Of a DNA stretch of 64,000 nt, positions 28,100 to 36,458 are shown piece after piece. The notes beneath the pieces were generated by a model. That model saw only the letters and a list, made by a program, of their open reading frames with translations. It had not been told where the DNA came from and made no database searches. Location: positions 152,689 to 216,688 of the forward strand of contig CALUXU010000003.1 in the NCBI GenBank assembly GCA_944324825.1. Direction: 5' to 3'. This DNA comes from Candidatus Gastranaerophilales bacterium (GTDB lineage Bacteria; Cyanobacteriota; Vampirovibrionia; Gastranaerophilales; Gastranaerophilaceae). How positions within the stretch are numbered: position 1 is the first letter of the stretch; every line of letters begins with the position of its first letter. The position numbers and the translations under genes are program-made.

Positions 28100-28813
28100 A
28101 TGAAAGAGTATAACAGGATTTTACTTAAAGTAAGCGGAGAAGCGCTGCTCGGGGAACAAGAGTTCGGGATTGATTACAAGCCTGTTGATATGATTGCCCA
28201 TGAAATTGCGGAAGCTCAAAAAGCCGGGGTTCAAATTGCAGTTGTAGTCGGCGGCGGAAACATTTTCAGAGGGATGAAAAACAGTGCAAAACTCGGGATG
28301 GACAGAGCTTCCGGTGATTATGTCGGAATGCTTGCAACCGTTATGAACGCAATAGCACTGCAAAGCGCACTAAAGGCAATCAATATTGATTGCAGAGTCC
28401 AATCGGCTCTTGAAATTAAACAGATTGCAGAACCTTATATCAGAAATAAAGCTATCCGACATCTGGAAAAAGGCCGTGTTGTAATATTCGCAGCAGGAAC
28501 AGGAAATCCGTTCTTTACAACTGATACAGCTGCCGCATTGAGAGCATCAGAAATCAATGCTGATGCAATGCTTATGGCTAAAAACGGTGTTGACGGAGTA
28601 TACGATGACGACCCGAAAACTAATCCGAATGCCAGAAAATTGGATAATATAAAATACTCTGATATAATAAAAAATGATTTAAAAGTAATGGATGCATCAG
28701 CATGCACATTATGTGAACAAAATAATATTCCGATTGTAGTTTTTGATTTTGCTGCAAAAGGCAGTCTTATGAAAATTATAAACGGAGAAAAAATAGGAAC
28801 ATTTGTTAATTAG
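28100..28813 (+). CDS. pyrH: UMP kinase
   Basis: Phosphorylates UMP to UDP. It is the bacterial hexameric amino-acid-kinase fold, 237 aa, full length. Motifs are LLKVSGEALLG at the start, VVVGGGNIFRG and GTGNPFFTTDTAAALRA. AAGGACAAAG precedes the ATG. It is first in the widely conserved order pyrH-frr-cdsA and is followed after 27 nt by frr. Confidence 0.97.
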   Translation: MKEYNRILLKVSGEALLGEQEFGIDYKPVDMIAHEIAEAQKAGVQIAVVVGGGNIFRGMKNSAKLGMDRASGDYVGMLATVMNAIALQSALKAINIDCRVQSALEIKQIAEPYIRNKAIRHLEKGRVVIFAAGTGNPFFTTDTAAALRASEINADAMLMAKNGVDGVYDDDPKTNPNARKLDNIKYSDIIKNDLKVMDASACTLCEQNNIPIVVFDFAAKGSLMKIINGEKIGTFVN

Positions 28814-28840
28814 TATAGTTATTTATTGAAAGAGGTAAAC

Positions 28841-29407
28841 ATGTCAGAAGCAGTTGATGAGATTTTTTTAACAGGCGAAGAGAAAATGGAAAAAGCTATT
28901 GCCCAGATGATGAAAGAATTCGGGACAATCAGAACAGGTCGCGCAAATCCTATTATCTTAGATAAAGTTCTTGTTGATTACTATGGAGCACCAACTCCAC
29001 TAAGACAAATGTCTCAAGTAACAGTAAGTGAAGGTACAACTCTCATCATCACTCCTTATGACAAAACTATCTTAAAAGAGATAGAAAAAGCTATTATCAA
29101 AGCGGAATTAGGTATCGCACCAAACAGTGACGGTATATGTATCAGATTGAAATTTCCGCCTTTAACAGAAGAAAGAAGAAAAGAAATCGTTAAAGACGTT
29201 AAGAAAATCGGGGAAGAATCAAAAGTTGCTATCAGAAATATAAGAAGAGATATGACTGACGGCTTGAAAAAAATCGAAAAAGATGAAAAACTTCCGGAAG
29301 ATACGGTTAAAGATTATCAAGATCAGATTCAAAAACTAACAGATAAATATACAAAACATATTGATAGTTCTGTTGCAGAAAAAGAAAAAGAGGTCTTAAC
29401 GGTATAA
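28841..29407 (+). CDS. frr: ribosome recycling factor
   Basis: Splits post-termination ribosomes together with EF-G, 188 aa. Diagnostic stretches are GRANPIILDKVLVDYYG and the C-terminal helix containing EKDEKLPED and IQKLTDKYTKHID. The start at 28841 was chosen over a TTG at 28826 because AGAGG sits 5 nt before it. It overlaps cdsA as TAATG. Confidence 0.97.
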   Translation: MSEAVDEIFLTGEEKMEKAIAQMMKEFGTIRTGRANPIILDKVLVDYYGAPTPLRQMSQVTVSEGTTLIITPYDKTILKEIEKAIIKAELGIAPNSDGICIRLKFPPLTEERRKEIVKDVKKIGEESKVAIRNIRRDMTDGLKKIEKDEKLPEDTVKDYQDQIQKLTDKYTKHIDSSVAEKEKEVLTV

Positions 29408-30294
29408 TGGATCAAAAAAATCTAACCCGTTTAATTACGGGTACAATAATGGGGTTTATAGTATTAGGTTCAATCATGTACGGAGGACTCCCATTATTTA
29501 TTTTAACATTGTTGGTGATTTATTTTGCGACAAAAGAATATGTTCTGATACTAAGACATAAAGGTTTTTATCCGAGCATAAAAGTTATTTTGTTTGCTGA
29601 TGCATTTTTTGCAATTTTAGCATATTTAAACAAATTTAATCTGCTTTCTTTTGCAGTAACCGTATCATCAATTGTTGCCTTTATCTGGGTTTTATTTAAA
29701 GGACGCCAGCCTTATATCGCAAACGTTGCGACAACAATTCTGGGATTTATATACGGAGGGCTTTTCCCTCTATATTTAATCTTTTTAAGAGATATAGGCT
29801 CTCATCCGGTTTACAACCATTTTATAAAAATGCCGTCAGGTCATGAAGGTTTGGCATACTTAGTACTCTTATTTTTCTGTGTACTGTTTACGGATACCGG
29901 ATGCTATTACTTCGGAACTAAATTCGGAAAACATAAACTGGCACCTGTTATCAGCCCGAATAAAACAATAGAAGGCGCTATCGGCGGTACAATGTGTACC
30001 GTACTGGGTGCTCTTTTAATCGGATATATCGATCACCTGCCTTGGTATCACTGTGTAATTATAGGCTTTTTGATTGCATTTTTTGCACAAATTGGTGATT
30101 TGTGCGAATCCCTGATAAAAAGGGATGCAGGAGTAAAAGATTCCGGAAACACTCTCCCGGGACACGGCGGTTTCCTTGACAGAACAGACAGTTATGTATT
30201 TACACTACCTGTTTTATACTATTATTTCCAATATTTTGTATATTCACCGGACACAATGAGTAATATACTGAGTTTCTTTAAAGGCTTGATATAA
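29407..30294 (+). CDS. cdsA: phosphatidate cytidylyltransferase
   Basis: Makes CDP-diacylglycerol for all phospholipids. It is a polytopic inner-membrane protein of 295 aa with about eight helices. The family signature occurs near the C-terminus (CESLIKRDAGVKDSG … GHGGFLDRTDSY), preceded by SPNKTIEGAIGG. It is translationally coupled to frr and rnc by one-base TAATG overlaps. Confidence 0.96.
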   Translation: MDQKNLTRLITGTIMGFIVLGSIMYGGLPLFILTLLVIYFATKEYVLILRHKGFYPSIKVILFADAFFAILAYLNKFNLLSFAVTVSSIVAFIWVLFKGRQPYIANVATTILGFIYGGLFPLYLIFLRDIGSHPVYNHFIKMPSGHEGLAYLVLLFFCVLFTDTGCYYFGTKFGKHKLAPVISPNKTIEGAIGGTMCTVLGALLIGYIDHLPWYHCVIIGFLIAFFAQIGDLCESLIKRDAGVKDSGNTLPGHGGFLDRTDSYVFTLPVLYYYFQYFVYSPDTMSNILSFFKGLI

Positions 30295-30980
30295 TGTGCA
30301 ATAACATCTTGGATACAGAATGCGATAACAAAGATTTGTTTGAAGCTGCAATAACGCATCCTTCGTATACCCAAGAGCACGAGCTGTCACCATTGGAAAG
30401 TTATGAACGTCTGGAGTTTTTTGGAGATTCAGTCTTGAAGCTGTTTTCCTCGGAGCTGCTGCTGAAAAAATATCCGGATTACGATGAAGGGAAGTTATCA
30501 AAGATTCGTTCTTTTCTGGTTTCTGATGCGACAATATCCAAAATCGCACTTGAAATAGGGGTAAATGATATAATAAGGTTATCAGAATCAGAAGAAAAAC
30601 AGGGCGGAAGGAAACGAGAATCAAATATCGCATGTGCTTTTGAAGCAATTCTCGGTGCATATTATCTTGACGGAAAACAAGATGCGGTAAAAAGCTTTTT
30701 AGAGTATCAGTTGTCAAAATACATTGAAGAAATAGACAATCATTTTGAAAGATACAATTCAAAAGCAATTTTACAGGAATACACCCAATCTCAAACCAAA
30801 GAGCTGCCGGAGTATGAAGTAGTAAGTGTCACAGGGCCGGCACATAAGCCGATATTTGAAGTACAGGTTACTTATTGTGGTAAAATATTAGGACAGGCAA
30901 CAGGTTCTACCAAAAAGGAAGCGGAACAAAATGCTGCATACAAAGCCTGTGAAGCACTCGGAATAATAAAGGAATCATAA
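30294..30980 (+). CDS. rnc: ribonuclease III
   Basis: Double-strand RNA endonuclease for rRNA and mRNA processing, 228 aa. The catalytic signature YERLEFFGDSVLKL is near residue 40, and the second acidic motif AFEAILGAYYLD is near 117. The C-terminal dsRNA-binding domain is about residues 155-225, with GSTKKEAEQNAAYKA. It starts in a TAATG overlap with cdsA and ends in another with rpe. Confidence 0.97.
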   Translation: MCNNILDTECDNKDLFEAAITHPSYTQEHELSPLESYERLEFFGDSVLKLFSSELLLKKYPDYDEGKLSKIRSFLVSDATISKIALEIGVNDIIRLSESEEKQGGRKRESNIACAFEAILGAYYLDGKQDAVKSFLEYQLSKYIEEIDNHFERYNSKAILQEYTQSQTKELPEYEVVSVTGPAHKPIFEVQVTYCGKILGQATGSTKKEAEQNAAYKACEALGIIKES

Positions 30981-31630
30981 TGAACAAGATAATTGTGTCG
31001 CCATCAATATTATCAGCGGATTTCGTAAATCTTGAACGTGATATAAAAAGAGTTGAAGAAGCCGGAGCAGATTGGATTCATATTGATGTCATGGACGGTC
31101 ATTTTGTTCCTAATATTACAATAGGGATTCCGGTGGTAAAAGCGATTCGAAGAATTACAAAACTTCCTCTGGACGTACATTTAATGATAGAAAATCCGGA
31201 AAAGTATATCGTAGCGTTTTCAAAAGCAGGTGCCGACATTATAACAATTCATTATGAAGCGGCTAAAGAAAACTTAAAAGATACAATTAATATGATAAAA
31301 GCCTGCAACGTAAAAGCAGGGGTTTCAATAAAACCCAAGACCAGCCAGGAGTGGCTGATACCGTATTTAAAGGATATTGATTTGGCGCTTGTAATGACAG
31401 TAGAGCCGGGCTTTGGGGGACAGGAGTTTCTTCATCACTGTGCAATGAAGATTCCGAAAATAAAAGAACATGTAGATGATAACTTTATTATTCAGGTTGA
31501 TGGCGGAATAAATAATATAACCTCAAAAATATGTACCTCACTTGGCGCAAATTCACTTGTTGCAGGAAGTTACATCTATGGCAGCGACGATATCAAACAT
31601 TCAATTAACTGTTTAAAAAATATTTCATAG
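30980..31630 (+). CDS. rpe: ribulose-phosphate 3-epimerase
   Basis: Interconverts ribulose-5-P and xylulose-5-P in the pentose phosphate pathway, 216 aa TIM barrel. Motifs are SPSILSADF, HIDVMDGHFVPN (metal and catalytic Asp), DVHLMIENP, MTVEPGFGGQ and DGGIN. The one-base TAATG overlap with rnc makes it the last gene of the pyrH operon. Confidence 0.97.
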   Translation: MNKIIVSPSILSADFVNLERDIKRVEEAGADWIHIDVMDGHFVPNITIGIPVVKAIRRITKLPLDVHLMIENPEKYIVAFSKAGADIITIHYEAAKENLKDTINMIKACNVKAGVSIKPKTSQEWLIPYLKDIDLALVMTVEPGFGGQEFLHHCAMKIPKIKEHVDDNFIIQVDGGINNITSKICTSLGANSLVAGSYIYGSDDIKHSINCLKNIS

Positions 31631-31661
31631 TATAACCGGATGATACCAATCCCAGTATCTG

Positions 31662-31670
31662 TGGTATAAT
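31662..31670 (+). promoter_or_regulatory. extended -10 promoter of mla operon, leaderless start predicted
   Basis: TGGTATAAT (TG-n-TATAAT, perfect hexamer) ends 7 nt before the mlaE ATG at 31678. No Shine-Dalgarno sequence lies between. Confidence 0.65.
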
Positions 31671-31677
31671 TGGGTTA

Positions 31678-32481
31678 ATGAGAGAATTTACATTAAAAAG
31701 TACAATTACGTATAAAGTGTATCGTCAATTGTTGATAATATTAGAGGACTTCTTATCAACAATAGGTGATATCGTAATTTACGCAGGAAAAGTAATTTCA
31801 TTCATATTCAAAAGAGAGCTAGCCTGGAAGGAAATCATATACCAGTGCGCCCGTTTTGGGGTCAGTTCTCTGCCAATCACCCTTTCCATTGTCGGGATGT
31901 CATCTGTTATTGTAGCAATGCAGGTTGCAGGCGAGATGGTAAAACAGGGAGCAGGGAATTTTGTCGGAATGCTCGTTGCAATACTTGTTGTCAGAGAAGC
32001 CGGAATCATTATGTCCGGTTTTGCAATAATATCGATGATAGGCTCATCTATTGCTTCAGAAATTGCGACCATGCGTGTAACGGAACAAATTGATGCTATC
32101 AGGGTTTTAAAGGTCGATCCCATAAGATATTTATTTGTCCCGAGAGTATTATCCGGAATTTTAATGATGCCGCCGGTACTTGTTGTATCATCACTTGTCG
32201 GAATTGTAGGCGGTGGAATCGCATCACATCTTGCCTCCGGATTATCCTACAGAGCATTTTTTGAATCAGTATGGAGCGGTCTGTTTATAAAAGACATGAA
32301 TGTTGCACTTCTTAAGGCGGTTGTTTTCGGATTTACAATTGCACTAATAAGCTGTGTGTGCGGATACAACGCAAAAGGCGGTGCCAAAGGTGTTGGCGAA
32401 GCAACAACAAAAGCAGTCGTATGGTCTTTTGTCGGAATAGTATTATGGGATTTACTATTCTCAATTATATTTTTCTTTTAA
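31678..32481 (+). CDS. mlaE: MlaE/YrbE-type lipid ABC permease
   Basis: Integral membrane permease of an MCE phospholipid transporter (Mla in proteobacteria, TGD1 in chloroplasts), 267 aa. Hallmarks are SLPITLSIVGMSSVIVAMQ, ASEIATMRVTEQIDALRV-like (here AIRVLKVDP) and the terminal helix ending in aromatics. It is followed 13 nt later by the ATPase and then by the MCE substrate-binding subunit. It implies traffic between an inner and an outer membrane. Confidence 0.93.
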   Translation: MREFTLKSTITYKVYRQLLIILEDFLSTIGDIVIYAGKVISFIFKRELAWKEIIYQCARFGVSSLPITLSIVGMSSVIVAMQVAGEMVKQGAGNFVGMLVAILVVREAGIIMSGFAIISMIGSSIASEIATMRVTEQIDAIRVLKVDPIRYLFVPRVLSGILMMPPVLVVSSLVGIVGGGIASHLASGLSYRAFFESVWSGLFIKDMNVALLKAVVFGFTIALISCVCGYNAKGGAKGVGEATTKAVVWSFVGIVLWDLLFSIIFFF

Positions 32482-32494
32482 AATAGGTATAAAT

Positions 32495-33214
32495 ATGAGT
32501 ATTGAAGTTAAAAACTTAATAAAAAGATTCGATGAAAAAACAGTAATCGATAATATATCTTTTAAAGTTGATTCGGGAGAGATTCTTGCAATTGTAGGGT
32601 TCAGCGGTTCAGGTAAAAGTACCGTTTTAAAATTAATCTGCGGTTTAATAGAAAAAGACGGCGGAGAAATCACAACCTCCGGTGATATTGCAATGGTTTT
32701 CCAATACTCAGCCCTAATAGATTCTCTGAATGTTGCAGACAATATTTCATTTGCGCTAAGAGAGAGAAAAGACTTAAGAAAAAAATACACAGAAGCTCAA
32801 ATTCGCCAAATAGTCAGAGAGAAATTGGCTCTTGTCGGTCTATCAGGTGTAGAAAATAAATTCCCGTCAGAGCTGTCAGGCGGTATGCAAAAACGTGTAA
32901 GCTTCGCCAGAGCAATTGTGACATCTCCGAATATAATCCTTTATGACGAACCTACTGCAGGTTTAGACCCTGTATCCTCGACATTAATAGAGGATTATAT
33001 CGTAAGATTAAAAGAGGAAACCCACGCAGCATCGATAGTTGTAACCCACCAAATGTCTACAATTATGCGAACTGCCGATAAAATTATTATGTTGTATAAT
33101 GGTAAAGTAGTATTCACGGGTACTCCGCAAGATTTGATGAGACAGGATACACCATATACAAAACAATTTGTAACAGCATCTTTAGATGGTCCGATGAAGA
33201 TGCTGCAAGGATAA
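32495..33214 (+). CDS. mlaF: MlaF-type lipid ABC ATPase
   Basis: 239 aa ATPase. Walker A is GFSGSGKST (residues about 34-42), the signature is LSGGMQKRVSFARA and Walker B is IILYDEPTAGLDP, followed by the H-loop VVTHQM. The FSGSGKST/GGMQKR combination and the flanking genes fit the MlaF branch. It energises lipid movement through MlaE. Confidence 0.95.
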   Translation: MSIEVKNLIKRFDEKTVIDNISFKVDSGEILAIVGFSGSGKSTVLKLICGLIEKDGGEITTSGDIAMVFQYSALIDSLNVADNISFALRERKDLRKKYTEAQIRQIVREKLALVGLSGVENKFPSELSGGMQKRVSFARAIVTSPNIILYDEPTAGLDPVSSTLIEDYIVRLKEETHAASIVVTHQMSTIMRTADKIIMLYNGKVVFTGTPQDLMRQDTPYTKQFVTASLDGPMKMLQG

Positions 33215-33234
33215 GAACATAGAGGAAACGATAT

Positions 33235-34587
33235 ATGAAATTATCATCATCATTTAAAGTTGGAATATTATCACTGGTAGCCTTGCTAATATTTTTCTGT
33301 ACGGTTCTATGGGTAAAAGGCAGATCACTCTCATCTGCAAAACGTATAGAAGTACAGTTCAAAGATGTTAACGGAATGCGCCCTGGGTCTGCCGTACAAA
33401 TGATGGGTATGAGAGTCGGTCAGGTAGAAGAAATTAAACCTGTAATAAACGGGGAATCAAGTTATGTTCTTTTGAAATTTGTTATAACAGAACCAAATAT
33501 CAAAATTCCTAAAGCTTCAATGCTTTCTATCCAGCAATCAGGACTTATCGGGGAGCAGTTCCTTGAAATTACTCCGCCAAAGGTTAAAAGCGTATACGTT
33601 CCTGTTTATTCAAGAGAAGGGCTATACAAGGGCTCTGAAGTTGAAATCAAACTTGATGATGAATATTATAACGTAGGGACAGTCAGAAAAAGTCAAATAA
33701 TGTCTAAAAGTTTAATACCGGAAAATATGCAACCTTATATAAAAACACCTTACGCATATAAATTGGACTATGTAATAAGTTTGCCTGGACTTATATTACC
33801 TGAATTTATGATGGGTGAAATAGTAAATACCTCAAAAGGGTCAAAACTAAGAATACATCCTTTAGATAATACCGCTATTCCTTATCCTCACCAAACATCA
33901 CTTTATACTGTTTGTGAACCTATGAGAATTACGGACTTTATGGATTTACAATATCAGGCAGCAGCTTCATTGACTGAAACAAGTAAAAAGATTAACGATT
34001 TACTGGACGATGCTTTGATTGCAGACTTGAAACAATCAATATATAACGTTAAAAAACTAACGGCACAGGCAACTACAACTCTTGCTAAAACAGAAAAACT
34101 TATTGACGAATCAAGAGGAGATTTAGAAACTATTATAGTTCAAGTCAATACTGTGTCAAATGAGTTCTGTAAACTCTCAGGCAACGTCAACAGTATAATC
34201 GGGGATCCTCAGTTTAAACCGACACTGCTTGCAACTGCAAAATCTATTAATAATCTGTGTGATAAACTTACACCAATATTAGGTTCTGTTGATGCACAAC
34301 GATTTGCACAAGATTTGAATGCTACAATGAGCAACATCACAGAAATAACTGCAGCTGTTAATACAATGACAAAAGATGAAAAATTAAAAACACAGCTTAC
34401 AACAACATTGGATAACTTAAATAAAGCATTATATAATGTTTCTTTAACGCTTGAAACGGTTAACAATCCAAAAGAAGAAGCAAATATCAAATGTATTATG
34501 CAGGATACAGCAGTAACGGTGCATAATTTACGTAAGTTCTCCGATAAATTGAATAAGAGATTCTTATTGTTCAGACTGCTGTTCTAG
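33235..34587 (+). CDS. mlaD: MCE-domain lipid-binding subunit (MlaD-like)
   Basis: 450 aa with a single N-terminal membrane helix (about residues 8-24), then an MCE domain at about residues 36-110 (VQFKDVNGMRPGSAVQMMGMRVGQV; SGLIGEQFLEI). A middle part follows that is unusual for short MlaD, and then a long amphipathic helical region (about residues 240-440) like the needle-forming MCE proteins and cyanobacterial homologues. It works in the periplasm with MlaE/MlaF. The ATG follows GAGGAAACG. Confidence 0.9.
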   Translation: MKLSSSFKVGILSLVALLIFFCTVLWVKGRSLSSAKRIEVQFKDVNGMRPGSAVQMMGMRVGQVEEIKPVINGESSYVLLKFVITEPNIKIPKASMLSIQQSGLIGEQFLEITPPKVKSVYVPVYSREGLYKGSEVEIKLDDEYYNVGTVRKSQIMSKSLIPENMQPYIKTPYAYKLDYVISLPGLILPEFMMGEIVNTSKGSKLRIHPLDNTAIPYPHQTSLYTVCEPMRITDFMDLQYQAAASLTETSKKINDLLDDALIADLKQSIYNVKKLTAQATTTLAKTEKLIDESRGDLETIIVQVNTVSNEFCKLSGNVNSIIGDPQFKPTLLATAKSINNLCDKLTPILGSVDAQRFAQDLNATMSNITEITAAVNTMTKDEKLKTQLTTTLDNLNKALYNVSLTLETVNNPKEEANIKCIMQDTAVTVHNLRKFSDKLNKRFLLFRLLF

Positions 34588-34601
34588 GAGGATTTTAAAT
34601 C

Positions 34602-35318
34602 ATGAAAACAATTGGTTTTTGGGGATATCCTCACCCGACACTGATTGAAGACGTCAAAAAACAATATCCGGATGCAAAGTGGGTTGATTTAGATATAGAT
34701 TTTGATTATCCAGATAAAAATATCCTGCCTGAATCTTACTGCAAGATAATCAAAAATATTATAAATAATACAATAGCACTAAATCCGGTAAAAATTCTTG
34801 CACCAATCGGCAAGGATAAATGCGACAGCGGATGGTTTGCAGCACAGCTTCTAAAAGATATGGGGTACAATGTCGTTGAAAGTATCTTTGAAGAAAAAAA
34901 CTATAAAAAAGACATAATAATATCTACAAGTAATCTTCCGCTATACGATAAAATAACCAAAATTACGGCAAATATTGTTGAAGATAATACAGATATTTCT
35001 CCCTACACCCAATGTGAAGCAAAATTCGGTTTTTGGGGAGTACCGCCAAACGACTTAGAGATACTGAAACTGTTTCCAAATGAAACTCATGTCTACGGCT
35101 GGACAAGATGCGTAGAAGCGGGAACTCCTGCGGATATTGAACTCGAAATGATGGTAGACGAAGGTGTCCCGACTGTATTTTATTCTCAGGCATTTTGCTC
35201 AAAAGCACAACTTGCAAAATATCTTGCCGACAAATACAATGGTTTATATATAGACATTGATGACTATGCAAACAATTCTATAAAAGCCAAAATTGAAGCG
35301 TTTTTGAGGTTAAGATGA
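34602..35318 (+). CDS. unknown protein with duplicated GFWG[YV]P module, partner of a BadF-type ATPase
   Basis: 238 aa, not recognised. Two halves each open with the same motif: GFWGYP at residues 5-10 and GFWGVP at 143-148, each followed by …L…FPxE/YPDAxW. This suggests an internal duplication. Five Cys (47, 74, 138, 170, 199) could bind a cluster or metal. There is no signal peptide or transmembrane helix. It starts 14 nt after mlaD with AGGAGG and overlaps the next gene as ATGA, so a physical or functional partnership with the ATPase is likely. By analogy the ATPase family serves 2-hydroxyacyl-CoA dehydratases, but this protein does not obviously match a dehydratase subunit. Confidence 0.6.
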   Translation: MKTIGFWGYPHPTLIEDVKKQYPDAKWVDLDIDFDYPDKNILPESYCKIIKNIINNTIALNPVKILAPIGKDKCDSGWFAAQLLKDMGYNVVESIFEEKNYKKDIIISTSNLPLYDKITKITANIVEDNTDISPYTQCEAKFGFWGVPPNDLEILKLFPNETHVYGWTRCVEAGTPADIELEMMVDEGVPTVFYSQAFCSKAQLAKYLADKYNGLYIDIDDYANNSIKAKIEAFLRLR

Positions 35319-36001
35319 TTTATTTGGATGCCGGAACAACTTATTCAAAACTTATTACTGTCGATGAAGAATTTGACAGTAATTATCTTGTAAAACAAGA
35401 GTCTGATAAAAACTATTATATAATTCCGTCATCTGAAATCAATAAACGAACCATTAATATTAAAAAAGCCTGCGGTCACATGGCAAACGCAGATGAAAAC
35501 GAAATAATTGCACTTGCAAACGGATGTAAATCATATATAGATTCTGATGCTACAATACTCGACTTAGGCAGCCGCGATGCAAAATGGATACGATTTAAGA
35601 ATAATAAATTCCACGATATGGACTGGAATACTTCTTGCGCAAGCTCAACAGGAGCCACAGTCGAAATGCTGTTAAAATTTTATAACATAAAACGCGAAGA
35701 ACTGGAATTTAATGACGAAAAATTTGCCGTAACATGCGGGATTTTCGGGCTTGAAAAGATTATGGATGATATTGCAAACGGCAGTGATGCAAAATCCGCC
35801 ATTGCAAAATTTGTACACGGAATTGCTTATAATGCCTGGAGCTTTGCTAAAAAACCTGAAAAAATTTATCTTTCAGGAGGTTTTTGCGAAAACAAATGTT
35901 TTGTTGATTCATTAAAAAAATACTGTGAAGTTATAACTCTGGGACGCTTTATTCTTTGTGAAGGTTTAATCAATTCTGATAAGGAATTAGTTAATGTCTA
36001 A
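35315..36001 (+). CDS. BadF/BadG/HgdC-type ASKHA ATPase (possible Fe-S activase)
   Basis: 228 aa, ASKHA fold. Phosphate 1 is LDAGTTYSK (residues 4-12), phosphate 2 is LDLGSRDAK (82-90) and the adenosine motif is LSGGFCENK (186-194). It resembles the activator of 2-hydroxyglutaryl-CoA dehydratase. Cys108 in NTSCASSTGATVE and Cys141 in VTCGIFGLEK match the positions of the two cysteines that hold the bridging [4Fe-4S] cluster in that activator. It may therefore drive ATP-dependent low-potential electron transfer to its partner (inference). The gene is shorter than typical (about 260 aa). It overlaps both neighbours (4 nt upstream, 8 nt downstream). Confidence 0.72.
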   Translation: MIYLDAGTTYSKLITVDEEFDSNYLVKQESDKNYYIIPSSEINKRTINIKKACGHMANADENEIIALANGCKSYIDSDATILDLGSRDAKWIRFKNNKFHDMDWNTSCASSTGATVEMLLKFYNIKREELEFNDEKFAVTCGIFGLEKIMDDIANGSDAKSAIAKFVHGIAYNAWSFAKKPEKIYLSGGFCENKCFVDSLKKYCEVITLGRFILCEGLINSDKELVNV

Positions 36002-36341
36002 TAAATTTATTGGAGAGCAGGGCGAAGAGATAGCTTGCGAGTACCTGCAAAAAATCGGGTACAAAATACTTGAAAGAAATATACATTTTTCCAGATTCTG
36101 CGAGCTTGATATTGTTGCAGTTGATAAATCTGGCGTTCTTGTTGCCGTCGAAGTTAAAACAAGAAAAACAGAGATTTGCGGAGACCCATTAGAAGCAATA
36201 ACAAGAAAAAAATACGAAAATATCAAAAAAGGACTTTTTAATTTCCTAAAAGAACACCCCGGATATAAAAAATTTAGAATAGACGCAATCTCAATAATAT
36301 TAACCCCTTCAGTCAGTATTAATCATCTTAAAAATATATGA
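35994..36341 (+). CDS. yraN: YraN/UPF0102 endonuclease-like protein
   Basis: 115 aa, restriction-endonuclease-like fold family of unknown cellular role. GEQGEEIACEYLQKIGYKILERN opens the protein; the nuclease core CELDIVAVDKSGVLVAVEVKTR carries the ELD…EVK pattern. It overlaps the ATPase gene by 8 nt. In most genomes it sits near rnhB or signal peptidase genes; here it closes the mla-ATPase run. Confidence 0.93.
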   Translation: MSNKFIGEQGEEIACEYLQKIGYKILERNIHFSRFCELDIVAVDKSGVLVAVEVKTRKTEICGDPLEAITRKKYENIKKGLFNFLKEHPGYKKFRIDAISIILTPSVSINHLKNI

Positions 36342-36344
36342 TAT

Positions 36345-36405
36345 TGTAACGAAATGTAACGAAATAGGATAAAAAATTAAAGATTTAAAAAAGTGATGCC
36401 GTAAT
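36345..36405 (+). promoter_or_regulatory. tandem TGTAAC site plus sigma-28-like promoter
   Basis: TGTAAC occurs at 36345-36350 and 36355-36360, exactly 10 bp apart (one helical turn). TAAAGATT (36378-36385), a 12-nt spacer and GCCGTAAT (36398-36405) follow. The hexamers match the sigma-28/FliA -35 (TAAAG) and -10 (GCCGATAA) better than sigma-70. The same layout precedes the paralogue at 42947-43639. Confidence 0.6.
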
Positions 36406-36413
36406 ACCAGATA

Positions 36414-36431
36414 TACGGATGGGGATCCGTA
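36414..36431 (+). promoter_or_regulatory. 5'-leader hairpin
   Basis: A perfect 7-bp stem (TACGGAT/ATCCGTA) with a GGGG loop lies 9 nt downstream of the -10 box, so it would form the very 5' end of the mRNA. It could protect the transcript or regulate it. Confidence 0.5.
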
Positions 36432-36458
36432 GGAACAATTAGGAAAAGGAGTAACATT

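Noticed and set aside
30244..30768. Minus-strand frame of 174 codons over rnc
   Set aside because: Fully antisense to RNase III, no ribosome site, no recognisable domain; explained by codon bias of the real gene.
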